From positions 1 through 10,199 of the forward strand of contig CABUVH010000063.1 of NCBI GenBank assembly GCA_902494935.1: a stretch of 10,199 bases of DNA, in the 5' to 3' direction. Shown piece by piece: positions 1-7,235 of this stretch (position 1 is its first letter; each line of letters starts with the position of its first letter). Source of the stretch: an uncultured Collinsella sp. (GTDB taxonomy: Bacteria; Actinomycetota; Coriobacteriia; Coriobacteriales; Coriobacteriaceae). A program made the translations under genes and the position numbers. The notes beneath the pieces are model-generated. The model was given only the letters and a program-made list of their open reading frames with translations, was not told the DNA's origin and searched no databases.

Positions 1-1360
1 CCGAGATCGAGCCGCGACGAGCCTTGGGCACCACGGAACGACCGAGCTCCAGCACGTGATCGGCCAGATTGGCGATGGCCACGATGTCCTCGTCGCGCTC
101 GCCGGGAAGGCCCATCATAAAGTAGAGCTTCATGCGGTTCCAGCCGGCCTCGAAGGCGGCCTTGGCCGCACGGTCCAGGTCCTCCTCGGTCACGTTCTTG
201 TTAATGATGTCGCGCATGCGCTGGCTGCCGGCCTCGGGCGCGAACGTCAGGCCGCCCTTCTTTTCGCCGGCAACCGACTCGGCCATATCCACGCCAAACG
301 AATCCAGGCGCTGCGACGGAATAGACACGCGAATACCCGTATCCTCCAGGCGACGGTTGAGCCTGCCGAGCACGTCGCGAATGCAGGAGTGGTCGGTCGT
401 GGAGAGCGAGGTCAGCGACACCTCGTCATAGCCGGTCTTTTCCAGACCCTGAATCACCGACGAGACGATTTGGTCGGCCGAGCGCTCGCGCACCGGACGA
501 TACGTCATGCCGGCCTGGCAAAAACGACAGCCGCGGGCGCAGCCGCGCAGGATCTCGATAGACAGGCGGTCGTGAACCAGCTGCGCATAGGGCACGCACG
601 ACTGCGACAGCGGATTCGTGGCGCCGAAATCCTCGACGACGCGCTTGTAGACCACGGTCGGCGCATCCTTGCCTTCACGCGGCACGGTGTAGCCATGCGG
701 CGAGCAGGGCTCGTCGTGACGAACCTCATAGAGCGATGGCACGTAGTTGCCGGCAATGGATGCAAGCTGCTCGACAATCTGCGCGCGCGGGACCCCTTCG
801 TCACGCAGGCGGCGATGCAGCTGGCAGGTCTCGAGCAGCGATTCCTCGCCCTCACCGATGAGGATGGCATCGAAGAAGGCCGCGTACGGCTCGGGGTTGT
901 ACACCGAGGGGCCGCCGGCGATGATGATAGGGTCGTCTTCGCCTCGGTCGGCCGCCAACAGTGGAATGCCAGCGAGGTCGAGTGCCTCGAGGAAGTTCGT
1001 CACCGCCATCTCGTGCGGCACATGCAGACCGACGATATCAAACGAAGCGACCGGCGCTGCACCCTCAAGCGAGAGCAGCGGAATGCCCGCCTCGCGCATA
1101 GCGTCACCCATATCGGGCCACGGCACATAGCCACGCTCGCAGGAGATGCCCTCGGCCTGGTTAAGGATGTTGTAGAGGATGGCGATACCCTGGTTGGGCA
1201 GACCGACCTCGTACACATCCGGGTAGATCAGGCAGCAACGGTAGTCGGCATCGGCCTTGGAAAGCGTGCCCCACTCGTGATCGATATAGCGACTCGGCTT
1301 CTCGACCTTGGCGAGCAACGGCTCAATTAAATGAAAACAGTCTTGGTATGCAACGCGCAA
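1..1360 (-). CDS. TIGR03960-type B12-binding-domain radical SAM protein, C-terminus cut by window edge
   Basis: The minus strand is open from a TTG at 1360 to the left edge, giving 453 visible residues; the family is longer, so the C-terminal part is missing. Residues about 40-200 look like the cobalamin-binding-type alpha/beta domain that precedes the radical SAM core in this family (IIIAGGPSVYNPEPYAAFFD at 146-165, then LIGEGEESLLE); I see no DxHxxG. The radical SAM core follows with LRGCARGCRFC (C274, C278, C281; a CX3CX2C cluster site for [4Fe-4S] and S-adenosylmethionine) and LTFAPEAGSQRMR near 371-383. The family's substrate is unknown to me. TTG is chosen because AGGGG (1368-1372) sits 7 bases upstream, there is no ATG in the right place, and the protein then opens with MRVAYQDCFHLIEP. 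The gap to the upstream gene is 10 bases, so it should be the distal gene of the elongasome operon. Families TIGR03936, RNase G and ribosomal proteins L21/L27 often lie next to it, which predicts what is beyond the edge. Confidence 0.93.
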   Translation of the reverse strand, partial: MRVAYQDCFHLIEPLLAKVEKPSRYIDHEWGTLSKADADYRCCLIYPDVYEVGLPNQGIAILYNILNQAEGISCERGYVPWPDMGDAMREAGIPLLSLEGAAPVASFDIVGLHVPHEMAVTNFLEALDLAGIPLLAADRGEDDPIIIAGGPSVYNPEPYAAFFDAILIGEGEESLLETCQLHRRLRDEGVPRAQIVEQLASIAGNYVPSLYEVRHDEPCSPHGYTVPREGKDAPTVVYKRVVEDFGATNPLSQSCVPYAQLVHDRLSIEILRGCARGCRFCQAGMTYRPVRERSADQIVSSVIQGLEKTGYDEVSLTSLSTTDHSCIRDVLGRLNRRLEDTGIRVSIPSQRLDSFGVDMAESVAGEKKGGLTFAPEAGSQRMRDIINKNVTEEDLDRAAKAAFEAGWNRMKLYFMMGLPGERDEDIVAIANLADHVLELGRSVVPKARRGSIS

Positions 1361-1367
1361 CGGAAAA

Positions 1368-1372
1368 CCCCT
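1368..1372 (-). promoter_or_regulatory. Ribosome binding site deciding the TTG start of the radical SAM gene
   Basis: The minus strand reads AGGGG here, 7 bases before the TTG at 1360. It overlaps the TAG stop of the preceding DUF697 gene (1371-1373), which points to coupled translation. Confidence 0.6.
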
Positions 1373-2300
1373 AAGCAGCGAGATCTGATGCGTCCTGATA
1401 GGACGCCATAGGACGGGTAGCGCCCGCGACCGTGGTCACCAGATCGCGAACGCGGGAGAACGTGGCAGTGACCACCTCGTTGGCACGGCTGTAGTCGACA
1501 TCGCGCTCGTAGAGCGAAACGAGCGCACGGCCCATGCCATAGGTGCCCGCGGCAGCAGTGAGCGCCTTGACGGCAAACCCAATATGCGGCGTCTGCTTGA
1601 CAAGTGCGCGGGTGACCGCTCGGATCACAAGACCGCCGGCAAGCGCGCCCGCGACCTCGTAGCCGCGCTCGGGCTTAATGCCGCGTCCAAAGACGGCAGC
1701 GAGCTCAAAGAGCATGCCCACCTGCGCCAGCGCCATAACGGGATAATCGGCGCCCGGCAAAAACACCAGCGCACCGGTCGCCATATTGGTGAGCGCGCAC
1801 GAGGTGATGATACGATTGGCCGCAGCGATGCGCATGAAGGCAAAGTTCGCCGCAAAAGCCGTTTCCTTGTCGGTGCGATCGAGAATCCAGCGGGCAAGCG
1901 TCTCGAGCAGATACGTCTTATCGGTTGCCGCTACCACGCCGAGCATGGGCGTGGACTCCTCGATAAACGGCACCTCCACAGCAGACTCGGCAAGCACGCA
2001 CACGGGCGCGCCGGCGATCACGAGCTCCTGCACGGCACTCTCCAAGCGATCGGAACCACACGAGAGCACCAGTACCACATCGGTATCGGTCTTTGGAGCA
2101 ATTCGCTCCTCCCCCAGACGCTCGACGCGCACAATGCCCGAGGTCGTCTGCGGCACAAAGGCGTCACGCACCGTCTCGGCCAGAAAGCGCGAGGCGGACG
2201 AATCCAGATAGACCGAGACGCGCACAGGTGTATCGGAATCCTTCTTAACGGACGCGCCCATCTTAAAAGCGCGGGTCAGCTTATCTACGGGAATTTTCAT
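1371..2300 (-). CDS. DUF697 (YcjF/GTPase C-terminal-like) membrane protein without a P-loop
   Basis: A 309-residue protein of unknown function. Residues about 150-265 match the pattern of DUF697, the helical, partly membrane-inserted domain usually found behind Era-like GTPase domains: an Ala-rich RIAAANRIITSCALTN, then ALVFLPGADYPVMALAQVGM (177-196), then LELAAVFGRGI and two Gly/Ala-rich helices with GYEVAGALAGGLV. The front half (about 27-145) alternates strand- and helix-like segments (VRVSVYLDSS, DTDVVLVLSCGSD, APVCVLAES, MLGVVAATDKTYLLETLARW) in an order that resembles a G domain. However, there is no GxxxxGK[ST] loop and no NKxD, so GTP binding is not supported. The ATG start has GGAGGGG (2307-2313) 6 bases upstream. 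It follows rodA by 18 bases and precedes the radical SAM gene by 10, so it belongs to the elongasome transcript. A membrane-associated accessory role in envelope growth is a guess from position only. Confidence 0.85.
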   Translation of the reverse strand: MKIPVDKLTRAFKMGASVKKDSDTPVRVSVYLDSSASRFLAETVRDAFVPQTTSGIVRVERLGEERIAPKTDTDVVLVLSCGSDRLESAVQELVIAGAPVCVLAESAVEVPFIEESTPMLGVVAATDKTYLLETLARWILDRTDKETAFAANFAFMRIAAANRIITSCALTNMATGALVFLPGADYPVMALAQVGMLFELAAVFGRGIKPERGYEVAGALAGGLVIRAVTRALVKQTPHIGFAVKALTAAAGTYGMGRALVSLYERDVDYSRANEVVTATFSRVRDLVTTVAGATRPMASYQDASDLAA

Positions 2301-2318
2301 GGCAAACCCCTCCAGCGG

Positions 2319-3545
2319 TTACGCGGCGCCCGAACGATGCCGCCATATGGATTGTACGATACCCACCGTCAGCAGCTGAATCATCATCGAAGACGAACCG
2401 AAGCTAATAAACGGTAGCGGAATACCGGTAATCGGCATCATGCCGATGCACATGCCGATGTTTTCGAAAGTCTGGAACGCCCACATGCCAACGATGCCCA
2501 CACACGAAAGACGCAAAAACAGCGACTCGCACTTAAAGGCGACGCGAATCGTCGAAAAGATCAGCAGCACGTAGAGGCACAGGAGCAAAAAGGAACCGCA
2601 AAAGCCAAAGGTCTCGGACAGGAAGGCGAAGACGAAGTCGGTGTGGAACTCAGGCAGAAAGCCGCCGGCCGACTGCGTCGCATGCCCCAGGCCCTTACCA
2701 AAGAAGCCGCCCGAGCCAACGGCGATAAGCGACTGCTGCAGGTTGTAGGCATCGTCCGAATCGGCATTATCGGGGTCGATAAAGACCGTCAGACGGTTCA
2801 TCTGATACTGCTTGATGAGCACATCGTGGCCGAGCAACGAATCAAAGACCGAATCAAGCGCCAGGACGAGGGCCACCAGGCCCACGAGCAGGGCCAGGGT
2901 CGACAGCACCCATTCGCGGCGTGCACCGCTCATGCAGATGACGATGGCGCCCGAAACCAGCACGACCAGGCCCGAGCCCAGGTCACCCATGGCAACGACG
3001 GCCAAAAACGGAATGGACAGCATGCCGCAGAGCTTGACGTAGTCGCGAACGGTATCGATGCGACCGTTATACTGCGAACCAAGCGTAGCAATAAAGAAGA
3101 TGGTGATGAGCTTGGCAAGCTCAACCGGCTGGAACGTCAAGCCGATACCGGGAATCTTGATCCAGCCCGTCATGCCCAGACCGCCCGTATAGGACAGACC
3201 CGGAATCTTGGGCGAGAAGATCACGATCAGGTCGATGACGAGCAACGCCGTCGAGAAATTGGAAATACCGCGCAGGTCGGTACGCCAGACCAGCACCGCC
3301 AGCACCGCCCCGATGCCAATTCCCAGAAGATGGCGTGAAAACGATGCATCGGCCTTAAACTGCGAAGCCGACCAGATAATGATGGCACCGTAGGCGACGA
3401 GCGCCACAGTAGCCACGAGCACACCGATATGCACCTTTTGGCGAAACGTGCCGCGCGAGGCCGAAAGTTGCTTGTTGACGCGGTCCAGGCTGCTGCGAGA
3501 GCCGGTCTTGGTTGAACGGAACAGATCCGCCGGAGAAAAATCCAT
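2319..3545 (-). CDS. rodA: RodA, SEDS-family peptidoglycan glycosyltransferase
   Basis: RodA polymerises lipid II into glycan strands on the outer membrane face, working with PBP2 in the elongasome. The 408-residue protein has a cytoplasmic N-terminal stretch of about 38 residues rich in Lys/Arg, then about ten membrane segments. SEDS motifs are visible in order: FQPVELAKL (138-146), MGDLGSGL (186-193), KQYQMNRLTVFIDP (245-258) followed by YNLQQSLIAVGSGG, LPEFHTDFVFA (297-307) and PITGIPLPFISFGSSS (371-386). Asp303 in HTDF corresponds to the Asp shown to be essential in RodA. Length and order fit RodA better than FtsW because PBP2 and mreBCD are adjacent. Two motifs depart from the common form: MGDLG where QPDLG is usual, and SFGSSS where SYGGSS is usual. 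AGGAGG (3551-3556) lies 5 bases before the ATG and overlaps the mrdA stop, so translation is probably coupled to PBP2. Confidence 0.96.
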   Translation of the reverse strand: MDFSPADLFRSTKTGSRSSLDRVNKQLSASRGTFRQKVHIGVLVATVALVAYGAIIIWSASQFKADASFSRHLLGIGIGAVLAVLVWRTDLRGISNFSTALLVIDLIVIFSPKIPGLSYTGGLGMTGWIKIPGIGLTFQPVELAKLITIFFIATLGSQYNGRIDTVRDYVKLCGMLSIPFLAVVAMGDLGSGLVVLVSGAIVICMSGARREWVLSTLALLVGLVALVLALDSVFDSLLGHDVLIKQYQMNRLTVFIDPDNADSDDAYNLQQSLIAVGSGGFFGKGLGHATQSAGGFLPEFHTDFVFAFLSETFGFCGSFLLLCLYVLLIFSTIRVAFKCESLFLRLSCVGIVGMWAFQTFENIGMCIGMMPITGIPLPFISFGSSSMMIQLLTVGIVQSIWRHRSGAA

Positions 3546-3550
3546 CGCAA

Positions 3551-3556
3551 CCTCCT
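3551..3556 (-). promoter_or_regulatory. rodA ribosome binding site overlapping the mrdA stop codon
   Basis: A full AGGAGG on the minus strand, 5 bases before the rodA ATG. Its upstream edge shares two bases with the TAG stop of mrdA (3555-3557). The arrangement lets ribosomes finishing PBP2 restart on rodA, which would keep transpeptidase and glycosyltransferase amounts linked. Confidence 0.7.
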
Positions 3557-5624
3557 ATCGAACCGAAGAATCGCCCGAGGCCGAAGAGGTATCGGGCTCG
3601 TCATAAATCACGCCGAGCACGTCGCGCACGACATGCATCGCGGTATCTGAGCCACCGCCGCCCTGCTCCAGGACGGTAGCGATGACATACTTGGGATCAT
3701 CGGCCGGTGCATAGGCGCAGAACCACGCGTATTCGTCCTCGCCACTTTTCTCGCCCGTGCCCGACTTGCCGTATACCTGCGGCGTCAGGGTGCCAAAGTG
3801 CGCCGCCAGGGACGTCGATGCCGTGTAAATCACGTCGTGCATGCCGTTGCGAACAAGAGCCAAATCCGAATCGCTGTTGATCTTGGCCTCCAGGCGCTTC
3901 TTCTTGCCCTTGCCATTGTACTTATAGGCATCGCCGTCGCCATCGCGCGACACGGCAGACAAAAATACGTGAGGCACGTACTGTTTGCCGCCGTTGGCAA
4001 GACCCATATAGGCGCACGCCATCTGCAGGGGCGTCACCAGGATGTCACCCTGACCGATGGCAATGTTGGTCATATCGCCGGCATTCCACTTGCGGTCCTC
4101 GGCAGATGCGTCGGTGAAGTACGACTCTTTCCACTCGGCATCGGGAATACGGCCCGCGCCCTCACTCGGCAGATCGATACCGCAGGTCTTGCCTAGACCC
4201 CAGCGACGAAAGACCTCCTGCAGGCCCTCGGGATGTTGCTCGTCATAAAAGAACGCCTTGCCCATGTCGTAGAAGACGGGGTCGCACGAGTTGGCGATAC
4301 CCGACTGCAGCGTCATGGTGCCGTGGCCAGACGTCAGCCAGCAGCGCTTGCCCCAAGCCTTGCCCAGGCCCGTCCAATAGCCCGTGCAGTTGGTTGTCTG
4401 CGTTGAAGTGTAGGTTCCAAACTCAAGACCGGCCAGCGCCGAGAGCGGCTTGATGGTCGAGGCCGACATGTACTGTCCGCTAATGGCGCGGTTGAGCAGC
4501 GGGTGCGAACCCTTGTCATCATTGAGCTCGGTCCACACGTCATTTGAGACGCCGCCGATAAAGACGGACGGATCGAACTTGGGCTCGCTCGCCATGCCCA
4601 GGATCTCGCCATTGTTGGGATCGAGACACACCACGGCGCCGTTACCGGCATTGCTGTAGCCAGTGGTCTTGGCAAGCTCGATAGCGCTCGCCAGTGCCGC
4701 CTCACAGGCCTGTTGGATCTTAAGGTCGAGCGTGAGCTTAATGTCAGAGCCGGCCTTTGCGGGTACGGCGCCGGCCTGACCGGTCACATTGCCCGAGGCA
4801 TCGACCTTGACGGTCTGCTCGCCACGAATACCCTGCAGCAGGTTTTCGTAGTAGCTCTCAACACCCGCCTGGCCCACGATATCGCCCGACTGGTACGTAA
4901 TCTTGCCAGCAGAAGCATTATCATCGCCAGAGGTTTTCTTATTCTGGGCCTCGAGCTGCTCGGAGGTAATGGTGCCGGTATAGCCCAAGATATGGCATGC
5001 CGTCTCACCGTATGGATACTGGCGCTCGGTACGCTCGGCAATCTTGACGCCCGGGAACTCGCCGGCGTGTTCCTTGATATAGGCAACCGTGGAGCGACGG
5101 ACGTCCGTCGCGATGGTATGCAGGCTCTGAGCGCCCTCTGTATTGTCCTGAATATTGCGAAGGACCGCCACATAAGGCATTCCAAGCACGTTGGCAAGAT
5201 GGCGAACCAGAACCTCATCCTCGGCAAGGTCGCGGTAGGCCACGACAGCAAGTGAGGGACGGTTCTGGACAAGCGCCACGCCATTGCGGTCGAGGATGCG
5301 GCCGCGTACAGCGGGAGTGGTAACGGTGCGAGTCTGATTGCTATTAGCCTGCTTCTCGTAATAGTCCGACGAGACCATCTGCATGCCCCACAGCTTGACG
5401 GCGAGCGCCGCAAACATCGCGCCCACACCCGTGGTGAGGATGGAAAAGCGGCCCTTAAAGGTGGTCGCCGCGGTATTGCCCTCGCCCTCGGTGGCGCGTG
5501 GGGCCGTTCCATGCTGCGTATCGTAGGTAAAACGGGAATCGCCACGACGCATGATGACCAGCGCGACCACGATGGCCACAACCAGCACGATACCAGCGAT
5601 AATAACCGTCAACTGGGAAGACAT
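3555..5624 (-). CDS. mrdA: Penicillin-binding protein 2, elongation-specific class B transpeptidase
   Basis: PBP2 cross-links the glycan made by RodA by D,D-transpeptidation outside the cytoplasmic membrane. The 689-residue protein shows the class B layout. A membrane anchor spans about 59-80, followed by TTPAVRGRILDRNG (102-115), which opens the dimerisation (pedestal) domain, with RQYPYGETACHILGYTG at 201-217. The transpeptidase domain runs from about 325 to 670. Catalytic motifs are S389-T-I-K392, S446-C-D448 (the SxD form usual in PBP2) and K620-S-G-T623. IAIGQGDILVTPLQMACAYM (521-540) and the C413...RCW(427-429)...GHG segment are also typical. Unusually, there is a second hydrophobic segment at the very N-terminus (about 5-25), followed by RRGDSRF and a polar stretch before the normal anchor. 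The ATG is secure because GGGGAGG (5632-5638) lies 7 bases upstream and no Met occurs between the two hydrophobic segments. A Ser/Asp-rich C-terminal tail and a basic GKGKKKR (571-577) are further local features. Confidence 0.97.
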   Translation of the reverse strand: MSSQLTVIIAGIVLVVAIVVALVIMRRGDSRFTYDTQHGTAPRATEGEGNTAATTFKGRFSILTTGVGAMFAALAVKLWGMQMVSSDYYEKQANSNQTRTVTTPAVRGRILDRNGVALVQNRPSLAVVAYRDLAEDEVLVRHLANVLGMPYVAVLRNIQDNTEGAQSLHTIATDVRRSTVAYIKEHAGEFPGVKIAERTERQYPYGETACHILGYTGTITSEQLEAQNKKTSGDDNASAGKITYQSGDIVGQAGVESYYENLLQGIRGEQTVKVDASGNVTGQAGAVPAKAGSDIKLTLDLKIQQACEAALASAIELAKTTGYSNAGNGAVVCLDPNNGEILGMASEPKFDPSVFIGGVSNDVWTELNDDKGSHPLLNRAISGQYMSASTIKPLSALAGLEFGTYTSTQTTNCTGYWTGLGKAWGKRCWLTSGHGTMTLQSGIANSCDPVFYDMGKAFFYDEQHPEGLQEVFRRWGLGKTCGIDLPSEGAGRIPDAEWKESYFTDASAEDRKWNAGDMTNIAIGQGDILVTPLQMACAYMGLANGGKQYVPHVFLSAVSRDGDGDAYKYNGKGKKKRLEAKINSDSDLALVRNGMHDVIYTASTSLAAHFGTLTPQVYGKSGTGEKSGEDEYAWFCAYAPADDPKYVIATVLEQGGGGSDTAMHVVRDVLGVIYDEPDTSSASGDSSVR

Positions 5625-5631
5625 CTACGGG

Positions 5632-5638
5632 CCTCCCC
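5632..5638 (-). promoter_or_regulatory. mrdA ribosome binding site that fixes the extended PBP2 N-terminus
   Basis: The minus strand reads GGGGAGG, 7 bases before the ATG at 5624, and touches the first base region of the mreD TAG stop (5638-5640). It is the best start signal near the gene. It supports translation of the extra N-terminal membrane segment of PBP2 rather than an internal start. Confidence 0.65.
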
Positions 5639-6204
5639 TATTTGAGCTTGCGGGTCTTGGGCTTAAAGCGCATACCCGTCTGGCGTCCGCCACGTGCGGA
5701 GAATCCATAGCCGGACTGCGGCACGACGCCGGACATCAAAAACGGAATGGCAACCAGACCCGTCAGGATCGAGGACGGCAGCGCATGGCCGAAGATCGCC
5801 ACGACAAAGCTCGTCTCCAAACCCATAAACAGCAAGATGATGCTGTAAATCACATTAATGACGAGCGCAAAGGCGCCCACAGTGACGCCGCGCGCACTCG
5901 GGGTACCGCCCGTCTGACCGACGGCGCTGTGCACCAGAGCAAAAGAACCCACGGTCAGCAGGAGCGACATAACGCCCACCGGCACGGCAGCGGACAGGTC
6001 ATAGAACAAGCCGCTGCAAAAACCGCACACGACGGCACGGGTCGGGTCGCCCGAGAACACGCTTAGGCACACCAGGATAATCATGAAGTTGACGCGACCG
6101 CCCGCAATGGAGATCTGCGGTGCCAGGCCTGCCTGCAGCAGCACGCACACGATGGCGGCGATTACAAACGTGCGGGAGCTCATCCCCTGCTCGTGTAGAT
6201 CCAT
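5638..6204 (-). CDS. mreD: MreD, rod-shape-determining integral membrane protein
   Basis: MreD links MreC to RodA/PBP2 in the membrane part of the elongasome. The predicted 188-residue protein is almost all hydrophobic, with five or six spans (about 11-29, 38-71, 74-92, 106-127, 131-157). It carries the family signature GFCSGLFYD (61-69) followed by VGVMSLLLTVG. The C-terminus is strongly basic (GGRQTGMRFKPKTRKLK) and probably cytoplasmic. The start is ambiguous. An ATG at 6210 has GGGGG (6212-6216) only one base away, while the ATG at 6204 has the same GGGGG at a normal 7-base distance, so I chose 6204; the longer form would add Met-Ser. The GGGGG overlaps the mreC TAG stop (6216-6218). The stop of mreD is 13 bases before mrdA. 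Identification rests on the motif, the topology and the position between mreC and mrdA. Confidence 0.9.
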   Translation of the reverse strand: MDLHEQGMSSRTFVIAAIVCVLLQAGLAPQISIAGGRVNFMIILVCLSVFSGDPTRAVVCGFCSGLFYDLSAAVPVGVMSLLLTVGSFALVHSAVGQTGGTPSARGVTVGAFALVINVIYSIILLFMGLETSFVVAIFGHALPSSILTGLVAIPFLMSGVVPQSGYGFSARGGRQTGMRFKPKTRKLK

Positions 6205-6215
6205 GGACATGCCCC

Positions 6216-7214
6216 CTATTCGCTCGAGCCGGAATCGGTCGTCTCGGACGTGTCGGAACTGTCATCCGAGCTCTCGTCCTTCGTCTTGGTCGCAGCATCG
6301 CGCGACGTTCCCTGCGGCGTGCTGTTGGCCGTGCTCACGTCCTCATCCGAGGCCGACTGTTCGTCGGTCAGCGAGGTGATGACCAGCACTTCCTCGTTGT
6401 TCTCGGCCGTGGTCTGGGCGCGCACCACAATGGTGTAGTACACGTCGTTTGCCGATTTCTCGACCGACGAGACGGTGCCGAGCGGTAGACCCTTGGGGAA
6501 CACACCGCCAATGCCCGAGGTCACGATGATGTCGCCAACCTTAACATCGGAGTCGACGCTCACGTACTCAAGACGCAGCGTGCCGTCAGCCTGACCCTGC
6601 AGCATGCCTTGGGCGCGCGTGTCCTGCACCATAGCGGACACGCCCGAGTTCTCGTCGCCAATCAGGCGCACGGTGGACGTCTTGGCCGAGACTTCGATGA
6701 TCTGGCCGATAACACCGGCCGAACTCGTCACAGGCATGTTGATGGTAAGGCCGTCGGCAGAGCCCTTGTCGATGGTGACGGTCGAGGTCCAGGCATCGCC
6801 CGAGGCACCAACAATACGAGCTGCGGTCGATTTGAGGTTATAGGTCGACTGCAGGCCGACCAGCCCCTCCAGACGCTCGGCGGTCTTTTGAGCCTCGGAG
6901 AGCTCAGCAACCTTAGAGGTCAGTTCCTCGTTTTGCTTCTTAAGATCGTCAAGCGTGTCCTGCGACGCCGTAAGGTTAGAGAACACGTTGCCGATCGCAT
7001 TGAAGGGAGCCGCCACAGCCGAGCCCACAAAGCGCACCGGCGAGGTAATCGTCGTTACGCCCGAACGCACGGCATGAATCGGTCCTGCCTCGCCCTCGCG
7101 GATGTAAAACGTGAGCAGCAACACCGAAATCAGGCTGAAAACAATCAACGGGCGCATACCCGTTGATTGTCGCTTGGTATTCAGATTTGTGGAGAAACCC
7201 GAAGATCGTGCCAA
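6216..7214 (-). CDS. mreC: MreC, rod-shape-determining periplasmic/extracytoplasmic scaffold
   Basis: MreC is a single-span protein whose outer domain binds PBP2 and activates the elongasome. The 332-residue sequence has a short basic cytoplasmic tail (residues 1-21), one membrane span (about 22-38) and a coiled coil (about 85-118, DTLDDLKKQNEELTSKVAEL). A beta-rich domain follows with the family landmarks TIDKGSADGL (147-156), GVIGQIIEVS and VTSGIGGVFPKGLPLGTV (231-248). Residues about 284-332 form a low-complexity tail of Ser, Asp, Glu and Thr that is outside the conserved domain. The start is TTG at 7214: AAAAGGTGG lies upstream (GGTGG 7222-7226, 7-base spacing) and the first in-frame ATG is codon 20. 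It follows mreB by 21 bases. A perfect 12-bp inverted repeat lies within codons 15-25. Confidence 0.96.
   Translation of the reverse strand: MARSSGFSTNLNTKRQSTGMRPLIVFSLISVLLLTFYIREGEAGPIHAVRSGVTTITSPVRFVGSAVAAPFNAIGNVFSNLTASQDTLDDLKKQNEELTSKVAELSEAQKTAERLEGLVGLQSTYNLKSTAARIVGASGDAWTSTVTIDKGSADGLTINMPVTSSAGVIGQIIEVSAKTSTVRLIGDENSGVSAMVQDTRAQGMLQGQADGTLRLEYVSVDSDVKVGDIIVTSGIGGVFPKGLPLGTVSSVEKSANDVYYTIVVRAQTTAENNEEVLVITSLTDEQSASDEDVSTANSTPQGTSRDAATKTKDESSDDSSDTSETTDSGSSE
7141..7170 (-). repeat. Perfect 12-bp inverted repeat (hairpin) inside the start of mreC
   Basis: The arms ACAATCAACGGG (7141-7152) and CCCGTTGATTGT (7159-7170) are exact reverse complements around a 6-base loop. In minus-strand mRNA the stem can gain a G.U pair at its base. 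It is followed by four U residues, so it looks like a weak terminator or attenuator stem. It lies 45-74 bases after the TTG start and encodes the junction into the membrane span; the loop contains the ATG of Met20. Whether it acts on expression is unknown. Confidence 0.6.
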
Positions 7215-7221
7215 ATGGAAT

Positions 7222-7226
7222 CCACC
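7222..7226 (-). promoter_or_regulatory. mreC ribosome binding site deciding its TTG start
   Basis: The minus strand reads AAAAGGTGG ending here, 7 bases before TTG at 7214. It lies inside the 21-base gap after the mreB stop. No in-frame ATG is near it. Confidence 0.55.
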
Positions 7227-7235
7227 TTTTGGAAA

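Noticed and set aside
56..1330. Long plus-strand open frame opposite the radical SAM gene (424 codons)
   Set aside because: The minus strand encodes a clear radical SAM protein with its cysteine motif. The plus-strand frame lacks a recognisable domain and is rich in His/Arg/Ala, as expected from antisense reading of GC-rich genes.
1371..2300. Reading the DUF697 protein as an active GTPase
   Set aside because: No GxxxxGK[ST] loop and no NKxD motif can be found, so nucleotide binding is unsupported.
3555..5624. SCD instead of SxN and KSG instead of KTG in PBP2 as signs of altered activity
   Set aside because: SxD and KSG are the usual forms in the PBP2 subfamily, so they are not anomalies.
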